From the NCBI GenBank assembly GCA_013397115.1, contig VWZW01004041.1:336979-400978 (forward strand): DNA of 64,000 nt. The letters are read 5' to 3'. The position numbers and the translations under genes are program-made. Shown one piece after another: positions 1 to 13,900 of the stretch; the stretch's first letter is position 1, and each line of letters starts with the position of its first letter. Below the pieces are notes generated by a model. That model was not told the DNA's origin. It searched no databases and saw only the letters and a program-made list of their open reading frames with translations. The DNA is from Edolisoma coerulescens (lineage: Eukaryota > Chordata > Aves > Passeriformes > Campephagidae).

Positions 1-60
1 CTGGTTTTGGTTTTGGGTGTTTTTTTGGGTGGGGTTTTTTGTTTTTTTGTTTTTTTTTTT
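1..60. repeat. T/G-rich low-complexity tract
   Basis: The first 60 bases consist almost only of T and G runs (GGTTTT units passing into long T runs). Similar tracts occur at about 43,268-43,310 and, as the complementary A/C-rich form, at 57,961-58,003. It is simple sequence with no coding value; the open frame from 17 to 271 is an artefact of it. Confidence 0.8.
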
Positions 61-3000
61 ATTTGGCTATTTTTCCTTTAAGAAGGGTGGTTTGTGGCCA
101 GTTATTTTGAACAAAAAACATTTGCACTTTCCTTTAAAGTCCTTAAGGCTGTGGAATAGGTACTTGCATTTACTTTGGCCATTTATCTTTGAAGTGACTC
201 CTGTATTTTACTTCTGGTTAAAGTTGCTCTTCCCTAAGACAACTACGGATCTGAGCCATAAGGGTCAATAAAGCGCAGCCAACGTCTCTGTTGCTAATGG
301 GCAACTTGTCCACAGTGGCTGGCAATGGAGATGACAGAGATATCCTGCAGGTTTTGTGCATTAGGAGTGGGAAGCATTAGCTTTCTGTCATGGCAAGGAC
401 CATCTAGAAGGTGGTTTAGATCTACTTTGCTTTAGAAATGTCTTTGCTCAGTGATAGGACTGATGAATCTCCAGAGTTCATGGTGAAGCTTTGCTGTTGG
501 CAATATGGAAGTTATTTTGATGGGAAGCAATATGGAAATAAATTCTACTGGTATTTGAGATGGGTGTTAGGAAAAATCCTAGTGACAGACAAAACTCCAA
601 CAATTCACTCTGTTTTACATCCACACACAGAGTTGCTTCAAAAACTGGCAGTTCTATAAATATTTTGAAAACAAAAGCCCCCATGTTCCGTGCAGCAACT
701 GCTATTTGGGTTTTATACAGAACTTTAGAGATGATGTGAATAGAACACCTAAGTGCCTAGGCAGTCTGAGAGTATTCATAACTGTAAACACCTATAGTGG
801 CATTTGGGACAATATGGGATGTGGAACAGTTCTTAGCTTAACTAGGCTCAGGTGCAAGGACTTTTATTGATGGCTCCTAATTTCACTGACGAATGCTAAG
901 AGTTCAGTTTGTCATATGATTAATATGCCTCAATTGCAAGGCACTTTTCACACATTTTGGGTGAAATGAAGCCTGAGGCATGCTCTTTATTCGTGGAAAG
1001 TGAGAGAGCCAGCAGTTCTTAGCACACCAGAGACTCATTTCAAGACAGTTTTGAATGACCTTTACTAGAACATCTCTTCCTCTTATGTAGCGAGGAAAAG
1101 AAACCATGTAAGAGAGATTGGCCTGAATTTTTTGTTAGGAGGCTACTAATCTAGTGATAAATAATATGGGGGATATTTTAAAAAGTCATTTGCACTGATT
1201 GTTCTTTTTTTTCCTTCAGGATCTTTGTTGGCTTTGAATTCGTTATAATTTATTTATGTTGAATCTTGTTTTGTATGGTTTACTATCCTCATCAGACATC
1301 AGTCAAAGTAAATTTCAAAAAATATGCTAAATTCATCTTTGATAAAAAATAATGGGAAAGACATAGCACAGACTTTGCAGTGGTTTTTCCCTAGCAGTCA
1401 CTATCATTGCTTCCAGTGGCAGCTCAGGCTTGTTACACTTTCCCAAGGGTGAGAAGGATGTGACCAGAACTCTGCCTGCTGCTCAGTGAAGCTGGACATA
1501 TTTGTGTTCTGAGACGCGATGCTAATACAAATGGAATGTCCACAGTTATTTCTTCCTTTTGTTCTCTGTCATCTATAGAGATGAAACATTGGAAAAATAC
1601 TTACATTGAAATATTTTATTTACAATCTGAATTATTCTAGATTAGATTGCCCAGATAATGGCATAAATTTTGTTTTTTAATGTGTTTGGGAATGGGGAGT
1701 GTACTGCAGGCAAGTCTCAGGAGAAAATCCAGTAAACCATTGTTTCTTTCTAGGCTATTGTCCTTCAAAACAGCATTTTCTTTCTTCTAGATGCCTCAAA
1801 TTTGATTTCTTTCTAGAAGTTTGGTACACATCAATCTAAAGTTACATTCTTTAGCCTCAAAGATTCAGTAGTTCTGGCTTCAGAGTGATATGTATATATC
1901 CCAGTTTCCTGCTTGCCCCACTTTTCTAGTAGCTCCTCTAGATGTCCTGTTATCTCTGCTTCCCTCTGAAACAGAACAGGCCCCAATCCTGGCAGCTCTC
2001 CTGGAGCCAGGAGAAGCCCTGTAACATTCTGTGGAGACCTACAGTGGCTCTTCTTCTGTTCTTTATGGACTGGCAGACTGCAGAATGCAGCTTGGTCATG
2101 TGAAATTTCTAGACCAGACTTGAGCTATACAGATCTGGAGGATTCTGTTGGTTTGGAATATGGAATGGGAGTTTTTACTCCTTATGTGAAATGAGTGTTG
2201 TTGGGGAACTCTAAAATTTAGTGCTTTGTAGTTGTTACATTCCTTCTGTCATAACATCTCTTGCGTTTTTCTAAGAAGGAGAAAACTGGTTTATGGGTTA
2301 GGGACAATATTAGAAAAACAGGCAGTGACTGGATGACAGAATCAGAACAGTATTTGGGACTTTCCTACACAACGTATTTGTTTTCCCAGGTCTGTGCAGC
2401 TAAGATATGGCAAATTGAGGTTTTATCTTTGCCATAACATAACACTTACACATTTATCTATCTAAAATACCTGGAGAAGATTGAAGCTATTGAAGCTGGA
2501 ATCTGCTCACTAGGTAAATTCAGTCAGTTCTGACCTGTTTTTCTGATATGAGATCAGCTTATGAAAATAAGCTGACTTGGAAATATGATTTTGAATGCAG
2601 ATTGGAAATGTCCCTGTATCAAAGTGCTGTGTTTTACTTATCCTTAGATTTTCCTATGTTGGAAGAATAATCTCTATTGAAAGTGTGACAAAATTTGTGG
2701 TTTTGTTCCTCCTAGTTCAAACGCTAGCTTAACTTTCAATACATGTGTTTATTATCTTTCATATGGGTGGTTCTTTATGTTGAGACCTTTTAAGGAAGCA
2801 AAGAATATTGAGTAGAAGAAAAATCAAAATTCAGCTTGTAAAAATATTCCATTTTCTCAGCATCTTAGGATTGTCCTTATTTCTTCTAAGCTAGAATCAA
2901 TGTAGCAAATGTATTTGACAAAAGAGCAGCACTGGAAGGTGCTAATGGAGAGAAAAACATCTGAGATCACTTTACCTGGTAACTCCTAGTAGGCCTCTGA

Positions 3001-6000
3001 CTGCTCATAAAGATTGTATGCAAACAGCTGATCTTAAACTTGAATTTCTTAGGCTTAAAGCAATTCTGAAATTATTTTATTGCCAGTGCAGTCTTAGAAA
3101 TAAATCAATGTTCTTAGGAGACCCAAGGAGATTTGCCTAACTATCAGGAGAGGAAACTTAGGACCAAATAACTTGGGTCTGCTGTAGCCAATAAAGTTCT
3201 ATGAATTTTCACCAGATGAAAACTGCCCCTTTTTCACTTTTTTTTTTTTTAATTTTTTTGTTTAAATAAGGCTAGCAATTTCCTCTGTTGTTATTTCAAC
3301 ACCAATGGACTCTTATTGAGTTGCTCACTAAAAGTTTTATAGCTAAAGTACTGTGAGTGTTTTCATTATAAATGGGTATCATAAAACTCTATAACTTGCT
3401 TGTAAAAATTGTCTGCCAATAAAAATCTGGCACATCCAAGGTTGGTTATGGAGCTAATTTATTTAAAATAATTTATTAAAATAATTGAACAGCCATTGTG
3501 AAGTAATGAATGTAGCAAACAATTCTATTAATGTCTGGTGCCTGATAGCGCTGTTCCTAAAAGCAACAAAAATTTTGGGAAGAGAAACATGGGTGAAGCA
3601 GTGAGTCAGTTTTGCTAACTATGTGAATTTAATATGAAAACATTTTTCTGAGCAAGTTATATGCATATATTTAATACTTTATATTATATAAGTGTTCTGC
3701 TATTGTGGTGCATTTGATTAGTGTACACACTTATCAAATACTGCAGAAGCCTTGCATTTCAGAGACTGGATGTTTTTCAGGCTAAACCGACTGACACCGT
3801 TGAAATGAGAAATATTTGCAGGAAAGTTTTTTGCATAAGGATCTTTTTCTTAAATGCGTTTGCAAAAATCTCATATTTCAAATAACAGTTTAAAAAAACC
3901 CACAACATCCTATGCAATGTCCATTGCTCAAACATTTTCTTTACCTCTCTAATGTAACTCTGCTTTCTGCTGTGGTGTTTCCATTGTCATAATTTGAGAA
4001 GAGAGTAGAGATGTGTTTGTATGTAAGCCATGGTATGATGGTATACACCTGATCAAGAATTTTAACTCAATGAGAGAAGTTGTATGTGAAATTTCAGTAA
4101 TAATAGCAACTGGAATTATTAAAATTATTAATTAAATTTTTAGCATAATCAAGTTAAGGTTTCAAAGTTTTGACTTGAACAAATCCAGAATTTTAGCAGG
4201 AATATTATCAGATACTTCTCCTGAGAGAGCAAAGACACTATGAAGAGTTAGATTAGGTGATAATGAGTGGCTGTGACCTCCATGCTGCTCTTTTTGGATA
4301 GAGACCCTTTCTCATTATTGTAATAGAATAATAGGGTCCTCTACAAATGTGGTGTGCATGGGATTTTTTTTTTTCCTCATGAAGAGGTACACTAAGAGAC
4401 ACTTCTTGAAAATAAAATCCATGGTGTCATATGAAAACCTAAAAGATACAAAGTAATCAAACATGTTGATAGAGTGTCCTCATTTTTAAATGCCAGGCAC
4501 CAGGTGTTGGAGAATATGCCCTCACGCAACGAAGTGTCCGTGACATTATTTATTTAAAAGTAGATGATTGGAGCATGTTTTTTTCAGGAAGCACATCTCA
4601 TTTTCTGGAGTGCCCGGCTGTGCATAACCCTGGAGCCCCTGTTTGTTTATAGGAATAGTTGAGGTGGGTATTTTTCTCAGACTATGACCCCCCAGGGTAA
4701 ATAAAAATGAGGGCTATGTGAAAATTACTAATGTATGGTCTTTCCTTAATTCAGACTTCAGGTCCCAATATCTTGTTCAGCATTCTTGTACAACACTTGA
4801 CAGCTCCTCTCATCTTGTTGACAAGTCCTTTTTTGGGTCTGTGGCTTCATTTTAATGGATTTCAGACCCCAAAATATAATATATAAAGCCTTATCCATTA
4901 TTTAAAAGAAACGAGCATATACTTTCTGGAATTTGTAATGCAGATGCAGATACCAAGAAAACCTTACAAATAGGAGTAGATTCTTGCAGCTTAAAAACAA
5001 GTTAATGTATCCAGCCCTCAAAAATGTAGGGCAAAAGAACCTGAGAAACATTTGGTGTCATGTGTCACATAACTTCAACAATTTAGTCTTTATCATACAT
5101 GAGCAGAAGTAGTTCTTCCCTATTCTTACAGGGTTCTGACACTTCAGGTAACATAGTCATTATTGGGATTGTGTGACAGAACAGGAGAAAGAGAATATAA
5201 CAAATGCTGAGTACAGGGGTCATTGCAAATGTCTTTTTTTTCCCCCAAGCCACCGTACTCATTTCTGACCTGTGGTTTTCCTTCTGTTTTATCAAAACAT
5301 CCCAATTCTGTGAACACCAACAGGGGCTGAGTAGAAGCACCTGTACTACAGATGACTTCCACATAATTGCAAGTGACTTCTTTTGCAGTCTCCTCTCCTG
5401 CCCTTTGTAGCCACTCAGTGTTTATCCTGTAGGAATGGAGGGATATTGTATTGGAGGAGTAGATCAGGAAAGCTGAGTTTATCCTTGGGTGTTTCACTTA
5501 TGTTTGTAGAGAGCAGTTTGAAGCAATGTAAGCTGTGATTTATGGGAGTGGGAATATATGAGTTGCTAGGCTAATAGCAGTGCAGTGCCTGGTTTCTTTT
5601 ATCAACCACAGAAATACTTTAAAAGACTGTCTTATCCTTCATATCAGTCCTCAATATTGAGGGAGTTCAAAACCAGCTATTCTCTTATCCTTGAAGCAAA
5701 GACAAGAGAGAAGTCTGGACATCGATCTTGCTGATTTGGTCCACCCTTTCTGTAAAATGCCTTATTCTCTATTTTCTCTTTGACAAACAGTTGTGCTTTT
5801 TATGTGCAACAAGCTTAGAGCATCTCTGAGTGCTGAGGAACATGAATTCTGAGGTGCAGGGCTGCTTCCTCTGGGTTTCAGAGGGAGAAAGGGTTTACAT
5901 ATCGTTTTTCTTTTGACTCCTAGTCTGCCGAGAGTAAGGAACTTCTTATTTCATCTTGCTCTGCAGTTTGTTTCTCCCTGCAACATGGATGTAAGGTTGC

Positions 6001-9000
6001 TACTCAGGTGTTGCCGCATTTAATGCATCCTTCAAGCTGATACAGCCAAATGTCTTTTTTCTCATGCCATATAACAATATTCCTCATATAAACCAGATCA
6101 GCGTTACGCTTCTCCTTGATGGATAAACGTCAAGAAGAACAAATACCTCTTCATCAGCTTGACCACATCTGAAGGAGGGAAGTTTTAAAGGGAAGCTCTA
6201 GTCAAAGTTGCTGCAAACCAAAGCAGAACTCACTGCCAGTTTAGATACAAAGCTAAAGTTATTGACAGAAATTTCAAAGCTACTGAGTCGGGAACTGTTC
6301 AACCTCTATTCAGCCCCATGCTATTCTGTTGTGTACAAAATAGGGCTTATAAATTAGATGCCATGGCCACTGCTGTACAGCATTAGTTACAGAAATCATT
6401 GCAGTTTTTTTCACTGGTCACTGCTGCTGCCATGGAATTTCTGCAGGAGTTTGGATTACTTGGGATTTTATTTGGGGATGTTTTAATGGCATCGCTTTGT
6501 TTCAAAACAGCTGACCGAGTGTTCATCTGGTACAAATCAGCACAGTTCTCAGCTAAGGCAGTTTTTATCTGCAGAGCAGTTGCAACACAACTGCTCAAAC
6601 ATAAAAGATCATTATGTGCAACTTTTGTCCTTTTCCATTCCTTTCTTTAAATGTAGAAAGTAAACAAGACTTGTAGGTCTTCTAAGAGGCAGAATAAGTT
6701 ACAGAACTTTACATAGGATATACGTCAGCCTTAATGATCAGAAATTCAATTACTCAGTAACAAGTCATCAAAATAACAGTATATGGGTTTTGCTGAATGA
6801 CTATGATAAACCTCCCTCCTTGCCTTCTTTCTCAGTCACCCTCTTCCTCATCCTATAAGTTTTGATGTGTTTGGGTTTTTATCCACCTTTTTATATTTGG
6901 TTTGCCCTGCCAATGTTCATGTCTTCACCTACCCAGTTAACCTGTCCTAGCTTCAGGTAGGAGGTGCTATTACACAGCATGTGTGAAAAGATAAGACACA
7001 CAACTCTGATCTATCAGTTCTTGACTGTTGGATGCCGCCTCTGCTTTTGAAATTCTCCTCTGATAAGGTTGAAATTGTTTAAGGGGCAATCCCCTTTGTG
7101 ATATTGTTTCCACATTTGCCGCCTTACATCTGGATCTCAATGTCTCCCTTTTATTCTTCCATTAAAACTGCTTCAGAATCTGCTGGTACTTCTTACCAGA
7201 AGCACACAGATTCAGGCAGATAGTGTTATCCATGGATTTGACAGTGGAAAATCAGCTGATAACCTGTAAGTCTTTACAGTCTCATTAAATGACTCTGCAG
7301 ATAAATTTAGAGAAGGCAGAAGAAAAGTTTTGAGGAAATTTACCAATATGTAGGGGTCATCTGAACGTTCAGTGAGCAAACAGGAATGGTAGGGAAAGTC
7401 ATGCCATGAGAAAAGGCCTTCAGCAGAACTTTATACAAATGAACATAGACATTACTAAGAGGAAGGCAATGGGTCTTGGTTCCCAGAGTGGCATGGAAAA
7501 ACTGCCTTAGACCTCCTTGTGGAAAGCACAGAGTTAAGACTGCTGTTGTGTGTAATATTTCAAATCATGAAGTCATTAATGCAATTCATCCCAGGTTCTG
7601 TATTGGTAACTTTAACAGATGCCTAGTTTTATTTAATATTTTTAGGAGGAAGGACAGGTATACTGAAGAAAGAAGACTCTTGCCCCAGAACTCATTCATT
7701 CCTGTTGTAGAAAAAAGAAATTATTTCCTTTCAGAAGACTTGATCTATGCAGTAACATGGTCACACATTTATTTTGTCACTTGGATTAAGTTTCTACTAC
7801 AGGGCTATGCTCATAAGGATGTAAGTTCCTGGCATTTTTCCAGTTATCAATACTGAAATATTAGTGATCAAGCATTTACTGAACACCATTCTTCAAGTGC
7901 GGGGGCTCCTCAGCATCTTGTTGCATTCACGGAATTCATTTGTTTGCATTATCTGGCTAACTGGTTCTTTTGTATTGCCAAGGTGATGAACAGATTTGAC
8001 ATTTAGCTGATTACTTCACCAAAATTAAACAGAAAACAGGGCAGCCATCCAAAGTTCCTTTCAGTGTGAAACCTAATTATAAAAATGCTTTGAGCAGCAA
8101 TTTCTTTTTGGATGTTAAAGTGCTTTTATTAGATTGTTCCCCTGTCATTTTAAAATTTATTGCTAGACACTTATAAATGGGGTTGCCTGCTGAAGTAGAA
8201 TTATTTTTTTTTCTATATTTAAGATGAGAGGAAAAATTGCATGGAGCAAATTTTAGTCTGAATTTGTTTAATTTTACATGTTTCTGAATAAGAAGGAGAA
8301 TAACTAGTGATGGCTTTCATAGACCCAAAATATGTAATTTATCTTTGTGTTGAATAAAATCATATTTGCTTTTTTTATTCACAATTCAGCAACTCCCAAT
8401 TTCCAAAAACTATTACTTAGCAAATAATGAAATCAAATATGTGATTTAAAAGTTGAGTACAGCCCTATATTGTTAGAAGCATGTATTATTAATGTAGATT
8501 TACACAATTACTGATGATAGAAAAATCTAATCATGTACTTATACCTGTCTTTCATAAGCCATTACCTGTTCTCAAACAGCATAAAAGTAGTCTTAAGTCA
8601 TTTGTCAAGGTCATCGAATAAGAGTTGGCCAAGTGAATTTTAAACAGTAAATTTACAGCTGAAGGCTGCTGAACAGATCTTAGAAGAAGTTTCTTGTGAA
8701 GTATTTTTTGAATGTCTTGGAATATGTTTAACTTTTTATACTGCCTGTTGTTATTAACATCCTTTGGACCCCAGACAAGGTGTGATCTGGGGAGATTTCA
8801 AGGTGACAAAATTGTGGGGTTTTGCATATGATATTGTCTAGCACACTTTGGGTACTAAATCATCTTGTGAGGACATAGATTAATTCTTGACACTGAGATC
8901 TATTAATATACCTTGAAGCCCAGTGAATTATGTGGGTCTGCTGTTTCAAGCTGTAGAATTCTGCCATAACTAGGAGGAAATATTTTGCTGTAGGTAGATT

Positions 9001-9567
9001 AATGTTGAAAGCTTGTCAAGAAAAAGTTTAGTGTTGAAAATTTATTCTTTCTCTTTTTGCCAGTACTAGAGCTTCTACAATAAATACAATTTGTGACCTG
9101 AGGAAAAATAGAGATATAATTTCTTTTATATTTATCTGTGTTATTAGAGTTTCAATTATGTAGTCTGTTCCCTATTAAAAACTGCATCCCAGTGAATAAT
9201 CTTACAGAGGTTAATTTTTACTCCCATCTATCTGAGAGCTTTTCTCGTAAAATAAGTAACTCTCAGTGCTTATCAAATAATTTAATTTATGCCCATTGCA
9301 GGATAAGTAATTAAGATAACTCAACGTTCTGTATTAATAAATAACAAAAATGAGAATAAGAGATTTGCTCAATACCCTTTCTGAAGATAATGGATAGGAT
9401 TTAACATGGATGTTCTGAGGAAGCTTTGAGTTGACAGAGAATGCAGTCTGAACAACAGAGCTAAGAAAGAGTCTTGGTGTACAGCACAAATGTGGGTTTG
9501 TTTTTTGTTTCAGTGTTGAAGTATTTTTCAGTACTAATCTTTCTTAACTCCTCTTTATATCTATAAA

Positions 9568-9940
9568 GTGTCCAGAGGGTGTTTAGCCTGGAGAAAAGAA
9601 GGCTAAGGGGAGACCTTATCACTCTCTACAACTGCCTGAAAGGAGGGTGGAGCAAGGTGGGAGTCGGCCTCTTCTCCCAGGCAGCCAGTGACAGGAAAAG
9701 AGGAAACGGCCTCAAGCTGCACCAGGGGAGGTTCAGGCTGGGCATCAGGAAGAATTTCTTCATGAAAAAGATTGTCACGCATTGGAATGTACTGCCCAGG
9801 GAGGTGGTGGTGTCACCATCCCTGGAGGTGTTTAAAAGACAACTGGGCATGGCACTTAGTGCCACGGTCTAGTTGACAGGGTGGTGTTCGGTCATAGGCT
9901 GGACTCTGATCTTGGAGGTCTTTTACATACTAAATTATTC
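9568..9940 (+). mobile_element. CR1 LINE, 5'-truncated 3' end with ORF2 C-terminus
   Basis: This is the 3' end of a chicken-repeat-1 (CR1) non-LTR retrotransposon. Bases 9,579-9,872 read without interruption as the last 97 codons of ORF2: a start like F-S-L-E-K-R-R-L-R-G-D-L, then the G-N-G-L-K-L-x-Q-G-R-F-R-L and W-N-x-L-P-R-E-V-V blocks, and finally the natural TAG after F-K-x-x-L-x-M-A-L. After the stop comes the short 3' UTR with the usual TTGGAGGTCTTTT-like motif, decaying to ATTCTGTG. The reverse transcriptase and endonuclease parts are missing, so the copy is dead. It lies in the INSC intron in sense orientation. Confidence 0.9.
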
Positions 9941-10817
9941 TGTGCTCTAACTACTTGCTTGTCAACATGATAAATTATTCAGGGCTGTGTTTAATGTTCT
10001 ATGTTAAACAGAAACACATTGCTGTTAATTTGAAAGTTCACAGATTATGCCCCTGTGCACACAGAACATTCCCTTGCTGCACTTGGTTACTAATAGTGAT
10101 CCCAATGGATGTGCCCTGTTGCTGTCTTTCATTGTGTCAGTGAGTCTCCTGTAATCTAAGCCAATTTGTGTGTACATGATCTATCTGCCTGAACTGTGTA
10201 GGAACTCTTCGAACACTCTAAAATCATAAACCTAAATCATTTCTCATTTTTTCTGTTTCCCTTTGAAGTAAGCAAGGGATGTGTGGACCTGTCTTTAACA
10301 TAAGTGCTGTGCAAGCTCATCAGGAGCATTTTGGCCAGGGTCATCTTAGCAGTATTCTTTTCAATCCTGTGTTTCCTTTGGGACAATTTCAGGGAAAAGT
10401 GGCAAGAAAAGTATATCTGTTCAGAGCTCAGTGCACACTCAGGTCCGAGTCTTGTGGTAGAGATCAAGTGACACATAGTAGCAATTAGCATTTGCTTATC
10501 AGAGCTTATTTTTGGATTCATATTTAACTTTAGATGTCTGTCAGAAAAGACTTTGTTTGACCAAAATTGATTTCACAGAAACATTAAGGGAGACGGAACT
10601 GCAAGACTTTTGGCAGGTCAACAAACTTATATGCTGAACTAATTTGTATTTGCTAAACTGAAAATTCCTGTGTCATAAAGGCCACCCAGTTTAAGTTATT
10701 TTTGAAAATAAGTTGAGCAGTTTAGTTACCATCGAGAAAAGACAACTGGAAAACCATCTTTGGTTGCAAAAGTGCTTCCCACAGTATTTCTGACTTCTAC
10801 CTATTGTTATTCCACAG

Positions 10818-10989
10818 GTTGATGGGATACTGTGCCTGGCTGACATCCTCACTGATAACAGCCATTCTGAAGCTACTCATGCAGAAGCAGCGGCAGTAAT
10901 TGCCCAGATCACATCTCCACACCTCACGTTCACCCAGCATCTCAGCAGCTTTCTGGAAAACATGGAAGAAATTGTGACAGCACTTGTCA
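10818..10989 (+). CDS. INSC: INSC exon a (57 codons of ARM domain)
   Basis: The acceptor is TCCACAG, and the exon opens in phase 0 with V-D-G-I-L-C-L-A-D-I-L. The segment T-D-N-S-H-S-E-A-T-H-A-E-A-A-A-V-I-A-Q-I is an amphipathic armadillo helix pair. The exon runs on to E-N-M-E-E-I-V-T-A-L-V. I chose the donor at 10,990 (GTAAGT, perfect consensus) over an upstream GTCAGT at 10,986 because only the former keeps frame with the next exon. The exon ends in phase 1. Confidence 0.93.
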
Positions 10990-13900
10990 GTAAGTTTTCT
11001 ACAGGACTTCTGAGTCCAGTTAAAATAACAGGGTAGGACTCTTTCATTAGAAATATTCCCTAAATAATGTTTACCATACTTGCCTTAACAGATAAGATAA
11101 CAATTTTAAATTCTGAACCAGAGAATTCTGCAATTATGTATATTTTTTACTCCAGTCCACATTTGAATAGAATTTATGCATATTTGTAAAAATAATGTCT
11201 GTGTGAAAATCTACCTCAAGAGCCTCAGGAAAGACTCAGCAGAGCATCCTCTTGTCTGATGTTTGTCTGTAAAAGAGCAATATCAAGAGCTGCTAACCTT
11301 CATGCCTGTTCTATTTTCCAAATTTGCTAGAACTCAAGCTTACCACTACATCTGCATTTGTATGATAATTCAGAGGAAAAGTAGAGTGTTGTATAAGCTG
11401 TAGGTACTGTTAAAAGAAAATAAAAGATCTGTCTTTCTTGTCTGGGCCTCTAATCCATGGTAAAATGAGAAAGGTAGCAGCAAGATTTGTCTTACCTCGG
11501 GTCAGTGAGGATACTTTAGAAAAACAAGATGACATTTCTCATTACTTTCTAAAGAGAGGAATATCTTATTTCTGGCACTGTGCTCCCTCCCTCTCAAATA
11601 CCAGAAGCTTTCATTCAAGCATTCTCTTCTCTCTAGTTTGGAAATTCAGTTTCCCAGAGCTCCACATCAGAATGTACTGTTTGGGTTTTCTAGTTTGATT
11701 TCTCATGTATAATGGATCAGTACATTTGGATATTTTTCTAGCGAGCCCAGTGGTTACAGCTAAACTGCAACATTTCAATTTGAATGCAAGTTTTTGTGTT
11801 TGTTTTTTTTTTTTTTTTTTTTTAAAGAAGAAAAAAAGAGTAATTCCAGTGCTTGAGGGTTCTGCAATGGCTGCTAATTATCTGAGAGGTATTTAGGAAT
11901 TCTTCAATTGGCCTAAACAGAACTAGTGATGCAAAAATCAAGGGAACAATTTATTCCTGATGTCCAGCAACAAATGAAGAAGCTTGAGCCCTGACACTGC
12001 CCTGAATCCAGCAGGTGGATTTAACCTGTGCTGAGCTTGGTTCTGTTGTAGCTAGAGGCATCTGACCTGCTCTGTTTCAGATGATTTTCTGGGATAGTAT
12101 AGTGTACCCCAGTCAAGGGCCAATCTGAACAGCCTATCCAGAAGGCATTAGCTGGTAGATCATTTCCTCGATTGTTGCTGTTTAAGTTCCACAGGAATTT
12201 TAGTGATATATATTCTGCCCAAGAAATGTAAGCATTAAAAATAGAACATGTATAACTTTGCAAGAGCCGTTTCAGTAATCGCACACCAGTTTTCTTGTAA
12301 TATTTATAACTCAGTAATTGAATTACTGTAATATGTTTAATTTTTAAACCATGCGGAAATCCCATTACCAGGTGATTCACATCTTAGTTAAAGTACATAT
12401 GTACAAGGGATTTAAAGGTAGCTGTCTCTTCAGCACTTCTTATTGAAGTTGAAAAATATGCAGGAGGATTTTCCACTACAGAAGATTAGATTTAGAGATA
12501 GGCAACATAACAGGTATATGTACCTTGCTCTAAAGAAGAGGATGTATAACAGAATTATTCTCTTATGGATCATTTACTGTTAGCTTTCTGCCTTCTGTAT
12601 TTAATTTTGTTTAGTTATATCAAGCTTTATTTTGAACAACATGCAGTGAAATATTCCCAGTAGTATGGTATACTAGGTAGAGCATATCATTCATTAGAGG
12701 TTGTGGTGATGTGGGTGTTGGTCTCTTCTTCCAAGTAACAGGTGATAGAATGAGAGTAAATGGCCTCAAGTTGTGCCAGGGGAGTTTTAGATTGGATATT
12801 AGGAAAAATTACTTCATGGAAAGGGTTGTTAAGTGCTGGAAAACGCTGCCTAGGGAAGTGGTTAAGTTGCCATCCCTCGAGGTGTTTAAAAGCTGTGCAG
12901 ATGTGGCACTTGGGGACATGGTTTAGTGGTGGACTTGGCAGTGCTGGATTTGGTTAGAGCCGATAATCTTAGATGTCTTTTTCCACCCTAAACCACTCTA
13001 TGACGTTACATAATTGACAAAATTAAGTTTATTTTTTGTTTCCTCTTTTTATCTCAGTGTTTATGAACTTGATATTGGCTAATAAGATCACTATTGCAAA
13101 TTGCAGATGCTTAAATATTGCCTTTAAATGCTGCAATGAAGGAATGAGTTTTATTCAGCTTGTTTTCTGCATTCCTAGAACTGTGCCAAGAAGCCTCATC
13201 AGGTGAAGTTTTCCTGCTGGCTTCAGCAGCTCTTGCCAATATTACTTTCTTTGATACCATGGCTTGTGAAATATTGCTCCAGTTAAATGCAATGAAGATT
13301 CTCCTAGCAGCATGTTCCGACAAACGCATAGTGGATACTCCATATTCCCGGGATCAGGTGAGGAATTTCTCAGCAAGCCACTGTCACATTTGTGTAAAAG
13401 CCAACAGATTTCAGCACTGAGTCTCTTTTGACAGAGTCAGACCTAAGTTTCTTTCATGTATTCCTTTCTTGGTTCTTTTCAATATATGCCTCTTTCTTTA
13501 TTTGCTTCAGTTCCTTCTTTGGTTTTGGTTTGTTGTGGGTTTTTTTTTAATGAGCATTATAAAATATGACAGCTTTAACGTGATTTTCCCAAAAAAAAAG
13601 GTCCAGTTCCATATACATAAGAGAGCAGAATTTTTTTTTCATCATGAATTTGGCCGAACAGTGGCACAGAGGCCCAGAGAGGTTGTAGATCTCTGTCTTT
13701 GGGGGGATTCAAAACTTGACTGGACGGAACTTTGAGATATATATGGAGCCTAAATATACAGTTGTCAGTTCAAAGATGAATTAGCTCCAAAAGCTGAATA
13801 AGAATCTGATCCCCAGCCCATTGACGTCGGTGGGCTTTGGACCAAGTCCTTACTGCCTGGTAGATGGTTTGCAAATTTTTATTGGCAAATACTGCAAATT

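Larger units (their letters stand above)
1..10817 (+). other. INSC: INSC intron, 3' part of a long upstream intron
   Basis: No exon is visible before the acceptor at 10,816-10,817. I looked for the coding segment that should precede the first exon here (the middle of INSC, just before the V-D-G-I-L start) and did not find it on the plus strand, so the window appears to open inside an intron longer than 10.8 kb. Open frames in this stretch are short, lack family resemblance and mostly begin at non-ATG codons. Recognisable content is a CR1 fragment at 9.57-9.94 kb and a T/G-rich low-complexity tract at the very start. The rest looks like unique AT-rich DNA. Confidence 0.75.
10990..13178 (+). 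other. INSC: INSC intron with a CR1 copy and a T21 tract
   Basis: This 2.19 kb GT-AG intron contains a CR1 3' fragment close to its 3' end (12,697-13,003), a 21-base T run at 11,803-11,823, and otherwise AT-rich DNA without recognisable genes. The 119-codon minus-strand frame at 12,021-12,380 has no family resemblance. Confidence 0.85.

Noticed and set aside
7476..7856. 126-codon plus-strand frame in the upstream intron, tested as a possible earlier INSC exon
   Set aside because: The translation does not match INSC, and it starts at a non-ATG codon with no acceptor in the right place.
9579..9872. 97-codon frame as a host gene
   Set aside because: It is the C-terminal end of CR1 ORF2.
10986..10991. 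Alternative INSC donor GTCAGT at 10,986
   Set aside because: Using it would break the frame with the next exon; GTAAGT at 10,990 keeps it and fits the consensus better.
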